From NCBI RefSeq assembly GCF_006385685.1, contig NZ_VFRP01000018.1, positions 30,754 through 94,753 of the forward strand: a DNA stretch of 64,000 nt. Reading direction: 5' to 3'. Under the pieces are notes generated by a model, which saw nothing but the letters and a program-made list of their open reading frames with translations, ran no database searches and was not told the DNA's origin. Source of the stretch: Amaricoccus solimangrovi. Its GTDB lineage: Bacteria > Pseudomonadota > Alphaproteobacteria > Rhodobacterales > Rhodobacteraceae. Shown one piece after another: positions 26,291-34,554 of the stretch (within the stretch, counting starts at the first letter, position 1; each line of letters opens with the position of its first letter). The translations under genes and the position numbers were made by a program.

Positions 26291-26369
26291 GATTTCCCCC
26301 GGAAAGAGCTGGTGACGAGATACGCGCCGCAACCTGCGCCCCGTCCCGGCGCGGGGCAATGGCGCGGAG

Positions 26370-26385
26370 GGTATCCGCCGATACC
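26370..26385. promoter_or_regulatory. Operator-like palindrome upstream of the dioxygenase gene, site 1
   Basis: Perfect palindrome arms GGTATC-CGCC-GATACC. It lies in the divergent region between the SCP2-like operon and the intradiol dioxygenase gene and matches the catB-promoter site with one mismatch. Confidence 0.6.
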
Positions 26386-26417
26386 GTCCGGGCCCGGCGG
26401 CGCGGTCCCCGGGCGGA

Positions 26418-26431
26418 GTATCGACCGATAC
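26418..26431. promoter_or_regulatory. Operator-like palindrome upstream of the dioxygenase gene, site 2
   Basis: GTATC-GACC-GATAC, the same arms and four-base spacer as site 1, 47 bp centre-to-centre away. Paired sites of this kind fit a LysR tetramer. Confidence 0.6.
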
Positions 26432-26537
26432 CGAGCCGGGCATTGGTTCGGACCGGGTGCTTTGCGACAGTTCAGGGGTCAGCCTCCGGCCAGCCCGGTT
26501 TCGGACGTAACGCAAGCCAAGAATTGGGGGGAGAATC

Positions 26538-27401
26538 GTGCCCAAGGTAACGATCGACAACATCACCGACGTCGTGATCGGCTCACTCGGCCAGAACGGC
26601 GAGGTCACGCCGCGGCAGCGCGAAATCATGGTCTCGCTGCTCCGGCACCTGCACGGCTTCTGCAAGGAAGTGAGGCTCCAGCACCACGAATTCCTCGCCG
26701 CCTGCGACTATCTCGCCCGCGCCGGGCGGACCTGCGACGAGAAGCGGCAGGAGTTCATCCTGCTCGGCGACATCCTCGGCGTCGAGGTGCTCGTCGACAT
26801 GCTGACGAACCCGGTCACCGGGGCCGAGAGCGAGTCGACCGTGCTCGGCCCGTTCTACCGCGACAACCCGCCGATCCTGCCCGCAGGCGCCTCCGTCGTT
26901 CAGAAGCATTTCGAGGGCGAGGAGACCGTGCTCTTCGAGGGCGTCGTCACCGACGAGAACGGCGCGCCGCTCGAGGGCGTGATCCTCGACGTCTGGGAGG
27001 ACGCGCCCAACGGGCTCTACGAGAACCACGATCCCGACCAGCCGGACTTCAACCTCCGCGGCCGCTTCCAGACCGACGCCGAGGGCCGCTACGCCTTCCG
27101 CGCGCTCCGGCCCGTGCCCTATCCGATCCCGGACAACGAGACGGCGGGCGAACTGCTGCGCTTCATGGGCCATCACCCGTACCGGCCCGGACACATGCAT
27201 TTCATGATCCGGAAGCCCGGCTACGGCACGCTCATCAGCCAGATCTTCGACGCCTCGTCGAAATGGCTCGACAACGACTCGGTCTTCGCGGTGAAGGACA
27301 GCCTCGTCGCGGAGTTCCGCCCGACCCCGGACGCCGAGGACGATCTGCACGTCGGCTTCGACTTCGCGCTGAGGCGCGAGAAGGCGCTCGTCGACGCCTG
27401 A
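26538..27401 (+). CDS. Intradiol ring-cleavage dioxygenase (catechol or hydroxyquinol 1,2-dioxygenase)
   Basis: Non-haem Fe(III) dioxygenase of 287 residues. The N-terminal helical dimerisation domain (residues 1-100, LLRHLHGFCKEVRLQ, LLGDILGVEVLVDML) is followed by the beta-rich catalytic domain with the iron-ligand segments PNGLYENHD (Tyr), PYPIPDN (Tyr) and RPGHMHFMI (two His). In this cluster it should open catechol to cis,cis-muconate for CatB. However, STVLGPFYRDNPP and the YGTLISQIF region read more like hydroxyquinol 1,2-dioxygenases than classical CatA, so substrate range is open. Start is a GTG after GGGGGAG. It is divergent from the SCP2-hydrolase-BKACE-benE operon. Confidence 0.88.
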   Translation: MPKVTIDNITDVVIGSLGQNGEVTPRQREIMVSLLRHLHGFCKEVRLQHHEFLAACDYLARAGRTCDEKRQEFILLGDILGVEVLVDMLTNPVTGAESESTVLGPFYRDNPPILPAGASVVQKHFEGEETVLFEGVVTDENGAPLEGVILDVWEDAPNGLYENHDPDQPDFNLRGRFQTDAEGRYAFRALRPVPYPIPDNETAGELLRFMGHHPYRPGHMHFMIRKPGYGTLISQIFDASSKWLDNDSVFAVKDSLVAEFRPTPDAEDDLHVGFDFALRREKALVDA

Positions 27402-27409
27402 TCCGGCCC

Positions 27410-27437
27410 GAAGCCCCCGCGCCCGCGCGGGGGCTTC
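27410..27437 (+). terminator. Terminator after the intradiol dioxygenase
   Basis: Perfect 12-bp stem GAAGCCCCCGCG/CGCGGGGGCTTC with loop CCCG, eight bases after the stop codon. No strong T-tract, but the symmetry and position make termination likely; the MFS gene may then have its own promoter. Confidence 0.65.
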
Positions 27438-27548
27438 CACCGTCCGGACGCCGCGCCGGACCCGTTCCAGGAAAATGACAGGACCACGACCGGAGCCGCG
27501 CCCCGCGCGCTTCCCGGTGTCGCTTGTCCCGATACACGGAGGATATCC

Positions 27549-28895
27549 ATGGCCCGTCGCATGCTCGACGCGCAGGAGGTGGTGAACGCGCATCCCCTCT
27601 CCGCCTTCCAGAAACGCGTCATCTTCCTTTGCTTCCTCGTCGTCGCGATCGACGGGTTCGACACGGCCGCGGTCGGCTTCATCGCCCCCGCGCTCAAGGC
27701 CGAATGGGGCGCGACCCCGGCCGAGCTCGCGCCGCTTTTCGCCGCCGGGCTCTTCGGGCTGATGGCCGGCGCCTTCGTCTTCGGCCCGCTCGCCGACCGG
27801 TTCGGGCGCAAGCCGGTCCTGACGCTGACGACGGTCTTCTTCGGCCTCGCGACGCTGGCCTCGGCCTTCGCGCCGGACATCGGGACGCTGACCGCGCTGC
27901 GTTTCGTCACCGGGCTCGGCCTCGGCGGCGCGATGCCCGCCTCGATCACGCTCACGGCCGAACTCTGCCCGGAGCGGCGGCGCTCCTCGCTGGTGACGCT
28001 GATGTTCTGCGGCTTCACCATCGGCTCGGCCTCGGCGGGGCTGGCCGCCTCCTCGATCGTCGCGGCCTTCGGCTGGCCGGGGCTCCTCGCGCTCGGCGGC
28101 GCGATGCCGCTCCTGCTCGCGCCGGTTCTCGCGCTGTTCCTGCCGGAATCGCCGCGCTATCTCGCCAATCGCGGCGCCGATCCGGCGCGGATCTCGGCCG
28201 TGCTCTCGCGCATGGCGCCGGAGGCCGATCTCGACGGGGCGAGCTACCTGCGCCCGGCCAAGACGCCCGGCTCCCCGGTCGGCCAGCTTTTCAGCGACGG
28301 GCTCGGGCTCGGCACTCTGCTGATCTGGACCGGCTTCTTCATGAGCCTGCTCGTCTTCTACCTGCTGTCGAGCTGGCTGCCGCTGCTGATCACCTCGGCG
28401 GGATTCTCGATGGAGAACGCGGCGCTGATGGGGGCCACGCTCGCGACCGGCGGCACGGTGGGCGCGATCGTGATCGGCCGGCTCATGGACCGGTTCGAGC
28501 CGCACCGCGTCCTCGCCGGCGCCTATCTGCTCGCGGGCGGCTTCGTGATCCTGCTCGGGACCTCGGTCGCCCAGCCCTGGCTCTTCGTGCCGGCGATCTT
28601 CGGCGCGGGCTTCGGGGTGGCGGGGGCGCAGGTCGGCATCAACGCGCTCGCCGCCGGCTTCTATCCGACGGCGAGCCGGGCGACCGGCGTCTCCTGGGCC
28701 AACGCGGTCGGCCGCTCCGGCTCGGTCCTCGGCTCGACGCTCGGAGGCGTGCTCATGTCGCTCGGCTGGGATCTCGCGACCGTCTTCGCGGCCGCCGCGC
28801 TGCCGGCCTTCCTCGCCGCGCTCGCGATGGTCGCCAAGGGCCGGGCCGCGCGGCCCGGAACGCCGCCGCCGGCCGCGGCCGCGCCCGCCGACTGA
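27549..28895 (+). CDS. Aromatic-acid:H+ symporter, MFS (BenK/PcaK-like)
   Basis: Major-facilitator transporter of 448 residues and about twelve membrane helices. The first helix carries IDGFDTAAVGFIAPAL with the DGFD motif of the aromatic acid:H+ symporter family, and the loop after helix 2 has the MFS motif GPLADRFGRKP. The RFVTGLGLGGAMPASITL region and the large central loop after LPESPRYLA are also typical. It probably imports benzoate or a hydroxybenzoate, giving the island a second uptake route besides BenE. It follows the dioxygenase gene by 147 bp on the same strand, with a terminator-like hairpin in between. Confidence 0.88.
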   Translation: MARRMLDAQEVVNAHPLSAFQKRVIFLCFLVVAIDGFDTAAVGFIAPALKAEWGATPAELAPLFAAGLFGLMAGAFVFGPLADRFGRKPVLTLTTVFFGLATLASAFAPDIGTLTALRFVTGLGLGGAMPASITLTAELCPERRRSSLVTLMFCGFTIGSASAGLAASSIVAAFGWPGLLALGGAMPLLLAPVLALFLPESPRYLANRGADPARISAVLSRMAPEADLDGASYLRPAKTPGSPVGQLFSDGLGLGTLLIWTGFFMSLLVFYLLSSWLPLLITSAGFSMENAALMGATLATGGTVGAIVIGRLMDRFEPHRVLAGAYLLAGGFVILLGTSVAQPWLFVPAIFGAGFGVAGAQVGINALAAGFYPTASRATGVSWANAVGRSGSVLGSTLGGVLMSLGWDLATVFAAAALPAFLAALAMVAKGRAARPGTPPPAAAAPAD

Positions 28896-28941
28896 GGCCG
28901 GCGGCGACATCGCCGGGGCGCCGGAAGGCCGCGCTCCGGCC

Positions 28942-29637
28942 CTATGCCGAGGGCGCGTCCCCGGCGCCGGCGTTCCAGCGGTCCGGGTCGCGCAGCGCGT
29001 AGCGGCGCACGTTGTCGCAGATCAGGGCGCGGCGCCGGGCGATGCTCCCGGGCGAGAGCACGTCGACGTCGAAGGTGATGCCGAAGGTATGCGACGTCGC
29101 GACCGTGAACCAGCATTGCGACGCGACGACCATGTAGAACTCCATCGGGTCGAGGCCCTCGCGGAAGATCCCGCGCGCGACGCCGGCGTCGAGGATGCGG
29201 CGCAGGATGTCGAGGAGGCTCGAGACATGGAGCCCCTCCTGCCCGACCCGCCGCAGATGCGCGCCGCCATTGAGGTTCTCGATCCCGACGAGGATCAGGA
29301 AGTCGGGATTGTCGATGTAGTACTGGAAGGTGAAGGCGACGAGCCGGTCCAGCGCCTCGACCGGATCCTCGGGCAGCGACAGCTCGACCTCCGCCTGGCG
29401 GACCTTCTCGTAGGCGCGGCGCAGGACCTCGCGGTAGAGCTGCTCCCGACCGCCGAAATGCCGATAGACCAGCGCCTTGTTGACGCCCGCCTCGGCGGCG
29501 ATCGTCTCCATCCGCGCGCCGTCGAGCCCGACGGCGACGAAATGCCGGTGCGCCGCCTCCAGGATGCGGGCGCGGGTCGCCTCGCTGCGCCTCTGATGCC
29601 GCGACGGCGGGCTGGGCGGATCGGATATGTCGGTCAT
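28942..29637 (-). CDS. TetR-family regulator
   Basis: Protein of 231 residues with a TetR helix-turn-helix (about residues 20-66: RILEAAHRHFVAVGLDGARM, IAAEAGVNKALVYRHFGGREQLY). The C-terminal ligand domain (FQYYIDNPDFLILVGIENLNGG) resembles those of aliphatic-compound and pyrimidine regulators but the ligand is unknown. It is divergent from the hydantoinase/TRAP operon across 145 bp and likely represses it. The ATG at 29637 is preferred; the alternative at 29715 would extend the protein across the promoter. Confidence 0.85.
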   Translation of the reverse strand: MTDISDPPSPPSRHQRRSEATRARILEAAHRHFVAVGLDGARMETIAAEAGVNKALVYRHFGGREQLYREVLRRAYEKVRQAEVELSLPEDPVEALDRLVAFTFQYYIDNPDFLILVGIENLNGGAHLRRVGQEGLHVSSLLDILRRILDAGVARGIFREGLDPMEFYMVVASQCWFTVATSHTFGITFDVDVLSPGSIARRRALICDNVRRYALRDPDRWNAGAGDAPSA

Positions 29638-29721
29638 GCTCACGCTTTCATCGCTCGGGACAGTGTTCCGCGGTTTTCGCGGGCAGAAGAGGGCCCTTGC
29701 CGCTTTGGTAAACAAAATTCA

Positions 29722-29769
29722 TTGACAGGAAATCCGGTTTGGCGTTCGATTAACTGCAACGTTATCGTT
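29722..29769 (+). promoter_or_regulatory. Promoter and possible TetR operator of the hydantoinase/TRAP operon
   Basis: TTGACA (29722-29727) is followed 17 bases later by TTCGAT, a weak -10. Downstream lies AACG-TTAT-CGTT (29758-29769), whose arms extend to TAAC...GTTA; it sits 13 bases before the hyuA start and is a good operator candidate. This is an AT-rich island in GC-rich DNA. Confidence 0.45.
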
Positions 29770-29782
29770 ACAGGAAAGCGCA

Positions 29783-31882
29783 ATGTCCGTCGATGCCCGA
29801 TTTCGCGTAGCTTCCGACGTCGGAGGGACGTTCACCGACAGCATCGCCTATGATTCGGTTTCCCGGCGGATCACGGTCTCCAAGGTTTCCACCACGCCCG
29901 CGAACCGCGCGCTCGGCACCGCCGAGGGGCTGCGCGCGGCGCTGGCCCGGCAGGGGGCGACCGGCGCGGACGTGGCTTATGTCGGCCACGGGATGACCAC
30001 CGCCACCAACGCCGTCATCCAGCGCAACGGCGCGCGCACCGCCTTCCTGGTCAACGCGGGCTTCCGCGACCTGCTCGGGATCGGACGCCAGAACCGGCCC
30101 ACGCTCTTCGACATCGCCGTGGCGCGGCCGGAGCCGCTCGCGCCCCGCGAACTCTGCTTCACCGCGCGCGGCCGGATCGGATCGGCGGGCGAGGAGATCG
30201 AGCCGCTCGCCGAGGAGGATGTCCGCGCGGCGGCGAGGGCGATGGCGGCCGCGGGCGTCGAGGCCGTCGGCGTCCTCTTCCTGCATTCCTATGCCAACCG
30301 CGCGCACGAGGCGCGGGCCCGCGCGATCCTCGAGGCGGAACTGCCCGGCGTGCCGGTCTGCGCCTCGACCGACATCAGTCTCGAGTTCCGCGAATACGAG
30401 CGCGCCAGCACCACGGTGCTGAACGCCTATCTGCGGCCGGTGATGGAGACCTATCTCAGCACGCTCTCGGCCATCCTGCGCGACGCGGAGGCGGGGCTCG
30501 GGCTCGCGCCGGAACGGCCGGTCATGGTGATGGACGCCGCCGGCGGGCTGATGAGCCTCGAGAGCGCGCGCGAGAAGCCGGTGCACACCGTGCTCTCGGG
30601 CCCGGCGGGCGGCGTCGTCGCCGCGGCGCATGTCGCGGCCGGCGCGGGCATCGGCGACATCATCACGATGGACATCGGCGGCACCTCGACCGACATCAGC
30701 CTGATCCGGAACGGCCGTCCCGAAATCACCCGGAGCGCCGCGCTCGAAACGGTGCCGATCCAGCTGCCGGTGATCGACATCAACGCGATCGGCGCGGGCG
30801 GCGGCTCGATCGCCTGGATCGACGCGGGCGGCGCGCTCCGCGTCGGGCCGGCGAGCGCGGAGGCGGTGCCGGGCCCGGTCTGCTACGGCCGGGGCGGGGA
30901 CCTGCCGACGGTGACGGATGCCAATATCGTGCTCGGCCGCTTCGACGCGGGCTCGCGGCTCGGCGGCACGATGGCACTCGACGCGGAGGGCGCGGCGCGG
31001 GTCATCCGGCGCGACATCGCCGAGCCGCTCGGCCTGACGCTCGAGGAGGCGGCGGCCGGCATCCTGCGCGTCGCGCATGCCAATATCGTGCGCGGCATCC
31101 GCGTCGTCTCGGTCGAGCGGGGCTACGACCCGCGCGACTTCGCGCTGGTGCCCTTCGGCGGCGCCGGCCCGATGCATGGCAGCCCGGTCGCGCGCGAACT
31201 GCGGATGCCGCGCGTGCTCGTGCCGCCAACCCCGGGCATCCTCTGCGCGATGGGGCAGCTCATCTCCGACCTGCGCCACGACCTGGTGGAGACGCATATC
31301 GCGCCGCTCGACGAGCTGGGCGAGGCGGGGGCGAAGGCGCTGATCGACGGTCTCGTGACCCGCGCCCTCGCCGATCTCGACCGCGACGGCGTGGCGGAGG
31401 ACCGGCGCGAGGTCGAGGTCCGGGTCGATCTGCGCTACGCGGGGCAGAGCTTCGCACTGCCGATCGACACCGAACCGGCGGCGCCGGGCTGGTGGGAGGC
31501 GCTGCCGGGCGCGTTCAACGCCGCCCATCTCGCGCGCTTCGGCCATGCCGATCCCGAGGTGCCGCTCGAAGTCGTGGGCTTCAGCGTGACCGGCATCGGC
31601 CGCATCGAGAAGCCCCTGCTGCCGGAACTTTCCGAAGGGGGGCCGATCCCGCCCGAGGCCGCGAGCCGGGGCACGCGTGCGATGTATTTCGAGCCGGACG
31701 ATTCCGGCGGTGAGGGCGCCTGGCACGAGGCCCGCGTCCTCGCCCGCGACGGGCTTCTCGCCGGCAATGTCGTGACGGGCCCCGCCGCGATCGAGGAAGT
31801 CTCGGCCACCACCATCCTCTATCCCGGCGACCGCGCGACGGTCCTTTCCTCCGGCGACATCATCATGGAGATCGCGCGATGA
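29783..31882 (+). CDS. hyuA: Hydantoinase/oxoprolinase subunit A, copy 1
   Basis: Protein of 699 residues in the ATP-dependent hydantoinase/5-oxoprolinase/acetone carboxylase family. The actin-like ATP-binding parts are seen: VASDVGGTFTDSIAYD (phosphate-1), ITMDIGGTSTDISLIRNG (phosphate-2) and IGAGGGSIAWIDAGGALRVGP. Conserved EYERASTTVLNAYLRPVM and FGGAGPMHGSPVARE follow. It forms a complex with HyuB, encoded next with a 4-bp overlap, to open a cyclic amide or carboxylate-activate a small substrate with ATP. The actual substrate is unknown; no gamma subunit typical of acetone carboxylase is present, so a cyclic-amide substrate is more likely. Confidence 0.88.
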   Translation: MSVDARFRVASDVGGTFTDSIAYDSVSRRITVSKVSTTPANRALGTAEGLRAALARQGATGADVAYVGHGMTTATNAVIQRNGARTAFLVNAGFRDLLGIGRQNRPTLFDIAVARPEPLAPRELCFTARGRIGSAGEEIEPLAEEDVRAAARAMAAAGVEAVGVLFLHSYANRAHEARARAILEAELPGVPVCASTDISLEFREYERASTTVLNAYLRPVMETYLSTLSAILRDAEAGLGLAPERPVMVMDAAGGLMSLESAREKPVHTVLSGPAGGVVAAAHVAAGAGIGDIITMDIGGTSTDISLIRNGRPEITRSAALETVPIQLPVIDINAIGAGGGSIAWIDAGGALRVGPASAEAVPGPVCYGRGGDLPTVTDANIVLGRFDAGSRLGGTMALDAEGAARVIRRDIAEPLGLTLEEAAAGILRVAHANIVRGIRVVSVERGYDPRDFALVPFGGAGPMHGSPVARELRMPRVLVPPTPGILCAMGQLISDLRHDLVETHIAPLDELGEAGAKALIDGLVTRALADLDRDGVAEDRREVEVRVDLRYAGQSFALPIDTEPAAPGWWEALPGAFNAAHLARFGHADPEVPLEVVGFSVTGIGRIEKPLLPELSEGGPIPPEAASRGTRAMYFEPDDSGGEGAWHEARVLARDGLLAGNVVTGPAAIEEVSATTILYPGDRATVLSSGDIIMEIAR

Positions 31883-33477
31883 GCGGCTTCGACCCGATCC
31901 GCCTCGAAGTCCTGCGCAACGCGCTGGAGGCGACGGCGCAGGAGATGGGCGCGGTGCTGAGACACACCGCCTTCTCCCCCAACATCAAGGAGCGCATGGA
32001 CGCCTCCTGCGCGCTCTTCACCGAGGGCGCGGAACTCGTCGCGCAGGCCGAGCACGTGCCGGTGCATCTGGGCTCGATGCTGCGCGCGGTTGCGCCGACG
32101 CTGGCGGTCACCGGTCCGCTCGACGCCGGCGACGTGGTGATCGTGAACGATCCCTATGTCGGCGGCGCGCATCTGCCCGACATCACGCTGATCGCGCCGG
32201 TCTTCATCGACGGCCGCCGCGTCGCCCATGTCGCGACGCGGGCGCATCACTCGGACGTGGGCGGGATGGAGCCGGGCTCGATGCCGGGCCGTTCGACCGA
32301 GATCTTCCAGGAGGGGATCATCATCCCGCCGGTCCGGCTCTACCGCGCGGGCGCGCTTCAGGCCGACATCCTCGCGATGGTGCTCGCCAACGTCCGCACG
32401 CCGGAGGAGCGGCGGGGCGATCTCAACGCGCAGCTCGCCGCGCTCCGGATCGGGGAGCGGCGGATGGGCGAGCTCGCCGAGCGTTTCGGCGCGGACGGGC
32501 TCGAGGAGGGGATGGCGGCGATCCTCGACTATACCGAGCGGCGCATGCGCGCGCGGCTGGCGGAACTGCCCAGGGGCGTCTGGTTCACCGAGGATTGCCT
32601 CGACAGCGACGGATCGAGCGACGAGCCGGTGCGGATCCGGCTCCGGATCGAAGTGACCGAGGATGCGATCTCCTTCGATTTCGACGGCACCTCGCCGCGG
32701 GTCCGGGGCAATGTCAACGCGGTCGCGCCGATGTGCTGGTCCTCGGTCTTCTACTCGCTGAAGCTGCTGACCGATGCGAGCCTGCCGCCGAACGCGGGCG
32801 TGCTGCGCCCGGTCAGGGTTCATATCCCGAAGGGCAGCTTCCTCGACGCGCAACGTCCGGCGGCGGTCTGCGCGGGCAATACCGAGACCACGCAGCGCCT
32901 CGCCGACACCGTGCTGCGCGGCTTCGCCCAGATCGCGCCGGACCGGATCGCCGCGGCCTCCAACGGCACGATGAACCTGATCGGGATCGGCGGCGTCGAT
33001 CCGAGGAACGGCCGCCCCTACACCTACATCGAGACGACGGGCGGCGGTCAGGGCGGCCGGCCGATGGGGCCGGGCATGTCGGGCGTGCATGCCAACATGT
33101 CGAACACGCTCAACACGCCGATCGAGTCGCTCGAGGTCAGCTATCCGCTGCGCTGCCTGCGCTACGAGCTGCGCGAGGGGTCGGGCGGGGCGGGAATGAA
33201 TCCCGGCGGCGAGGGCATCGTGCGGGCGATCCAGATCATCGGCCACGAGGCCCGCGTCTCGCTCCAGACCGACCGCCGCCGCTTCGCCCCCTACGGGCTG
33301 CACGGCGGCGAGGACGGCGCGAAGGGCCGTAACTCGACCTTCGACGGCGACGGGCGGCGCGAGGAACGCCCCGCCAAGGGATCGCTCACGCTCCGCGACG
33401 GCGAGACGGTCATGCTCGAGACCCCGGGCGGAGGCGGCTGGGGCCGCCCGGTCCCGGCGAGCCAGGCCGCGGAATGA
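31879..33477 (+). CDS. hyuB: Hydantoinase/oxoprolinase subunit B, copy 1
   Basis: Protein of 532 residues with the family core: DPIRLEVLRNALEATAQEMGAVLRHTAFS near the start, VNDPYVGGAHLPDITLI, the histidine-rich ATRAHHSDVGGMEPGSMPG, VNAVAPMCWSSVFYSL and GGQGGRPMGPGMSGVH. It pairs with the preceding HyuA (ATGA overlap). The C-terminal LQTDRRRFAPYGLHGGEDGAKG is typical. It is followed 56 bp later by the TRAP binding protein, supporting use of an imported substrate. Confidence 0.88.
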   Translation: MSGFDPIRLEVLRNALEATAQEMGAVLRHTAFSPNIKERMDASCALFTEGAELVAQAEHVPVHLGSMLRAVAPTLAVTGPLDAGDVVIVNDPYVGGAHLPDITLIAPVFIDGRRVAHVATRAHHSDVGGMEPGSMPGRSTEIFQEGIIIPPVRLYRAGALQADILAMVLANVRTPEERRGDLNAQLAALRIGERRMGELAERFGADGLEEGMAAILDYTERRMRARLAELPRGVWFTEDCLDSDGSSDEPVRIRLRIEVTEDAISFDFDGTSPRVRGNVNAVAPMCWSSVFYSLKLLTDASLPPNAGVLRPVRVHIPKGSFLDAQRPAAVCAGNTETTQRLADTVLRGFAQIAPDRIAAASNGTMNLIGIGGVDPRNGRPYTYIETTGGGQGGRPMGPGMSGVHANMSNTLNTPIESLEVSYPLRCLRYELREGSGGAGMNPGGEGIVRAIQIIGHEARVSLQTDRRRFAPYGLHGGEDGAKGRNSTFDGDGRREERPAKGSLTLRDGETVMLETPGGGGWGRPVPASQAAE

Positions 33478-33533
33478 CCGAGAAAGACCGGCGGACTCCC
33501 CGCCACGACACACCGGAAGAAGGGATCGATCGC

Positions 33534-34550
33534 ATGGGAATGGAGACCTTTAAGCAGTCGGCGCGCCGCCTGGCCACCTTCGCGATGGCCGCGCTGGTCC
33601 TGAGCGCGGGCGCCTCCGCCGCCGAGACCTGGCGCTTCGCCACGAAGATGCCGCCCGACAGCCCGGAGGGGAAGGTATTCCAGTTCTTCGCCGACCGCGC
33701 GCGGGAACTCTCGGACGGGGACATGGACGTCCAGGTCTATCCCTCCGAGCAGCTCGGCAAGGAGGCCGCGGTGCTGGAGCAGCTCGAGCTCGGCACGATC
33801 AACATCTACGCCGAGGACGCCTTCTTCCTGCAGAAATGGGTGCCCGACATCAAGTGGATCGCGCCGCCCTTCCTGTTCCAGAGCCGCGAGGAGTGGGTCG
33901 CCTATACCAACAGCGACCTCGCGAGGAGCTGGTTCCAGCAGGCCGAGGAGATCGCCGGCGTCCGTCCGCTCGGCGAGCCGATGGCGGTGGTGCGCGGCCC
34001 CTACCGGGTGCTGATCTCGAAGGCGCCGGTCAAGGGCTACGAGGACATCCGCGACATCACGCTCCGGATGTATCCCGACGAGCTCGCGATCTCGGTCTGG
34101 AAGCACCTCGGGGCCGAGCTCGCGATGCTCGCCTGGACGGAAACCTATCAGGGCCTGCAGAGCGGGCTCGCGAACGCGGTGACGAGCCCGGCGGCGCTGG
34201 TCGAGTCGATGGGATTCTACGAGCAGGCGCCCTACATCACGCGGACCAACGAGTTCTGGCAGGGCCTGCCGTTCATGATGAACGCGGCCGCCTTCGACGC
34301 GCTGCCCGAGAAGGACCAGAAGGCGCTGCTCCGGGCGCATGAGGAGGCGGGCGCCTACAGCGCCGAACTCATGGAGGAGAACGCGTCGAAGATGCGCGCG
34401 GAACTCGAGGCCAGGGGGGTGACCTTCACCGACATGCCCCTCGACCCGCTCTTCGCCGAGATGGAGACGTGGTACGCCGAGCACGACGCCGCCGGCGCGC
34501 TGCCCGCGGGGATGCTGGCCGCGGCCGAGGCCGCCAAGGCGGCGAAGTAA
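33534..34550 (+). CDS. TRAP transporter substrate-binding protein, DctP family
   Basis: Periplasmic binding protein of 338 residues with a signal peptide (hydrophobic ATFAMAALVLSAGASAAE). DctP-type segments are KMPPDSPEGKVFQFFADRARELSDG, VQVYPSEQLGKEAAVLEQLELGTINI and the ligand-contact region ISKAPVKGYEDIRDITLRMYPDE, where an arginine normally binds the ligand's carboxylate. It would capture an organic acid or carboxylated cyclic compound for the DctQM permease encoded next. Start at the ATG at 33534, following AAGGGA; the ATG at 33540 is an alternative. Confidence 0.88.
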   Translation: MGMETFKQSARRLATFAMAALVLSAGASAAETWRFATKMPPDSPEGKVFQFFADRARELSDGDMDVQVYPSEQLGKEAAVLEQLELGTINIYAEDAFFLQKWVPDIKWIAPPFLFQSREEWVAYTNSDLARSWFQQAEEIAGVRPLGEPMAVVRGPYRVLISKAPVKGYEDIRDITLRMYPDELAISVWKHLGAELAMLAWTETYQGLQSGLANAVTSPAALVESMGFYEQAPYITRTNEFWQGLPFMMNAAAFDALPEKDQKALLRAHEEAGAYSAELMEENASKMRAELEARGVTFTDMPLDPLFAEMETWYAEHDAAGALPAGMLAAAEAAKAAK

Positions 34551-34554
34551 GGCG

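Noticed and set aside
26583..28910. Minus-strand frame of about 775 codons opposite the dioxygenase and MFS genes
   Set aside because: Glu/Arg-rich antisense translation without domains; both plus-strand genes are well supported.
29768..31726. Long minus-strand frame opposite hyuA
   Set aside because: Shadow of hyuA; Arg/Asp/His-rich without motifs.
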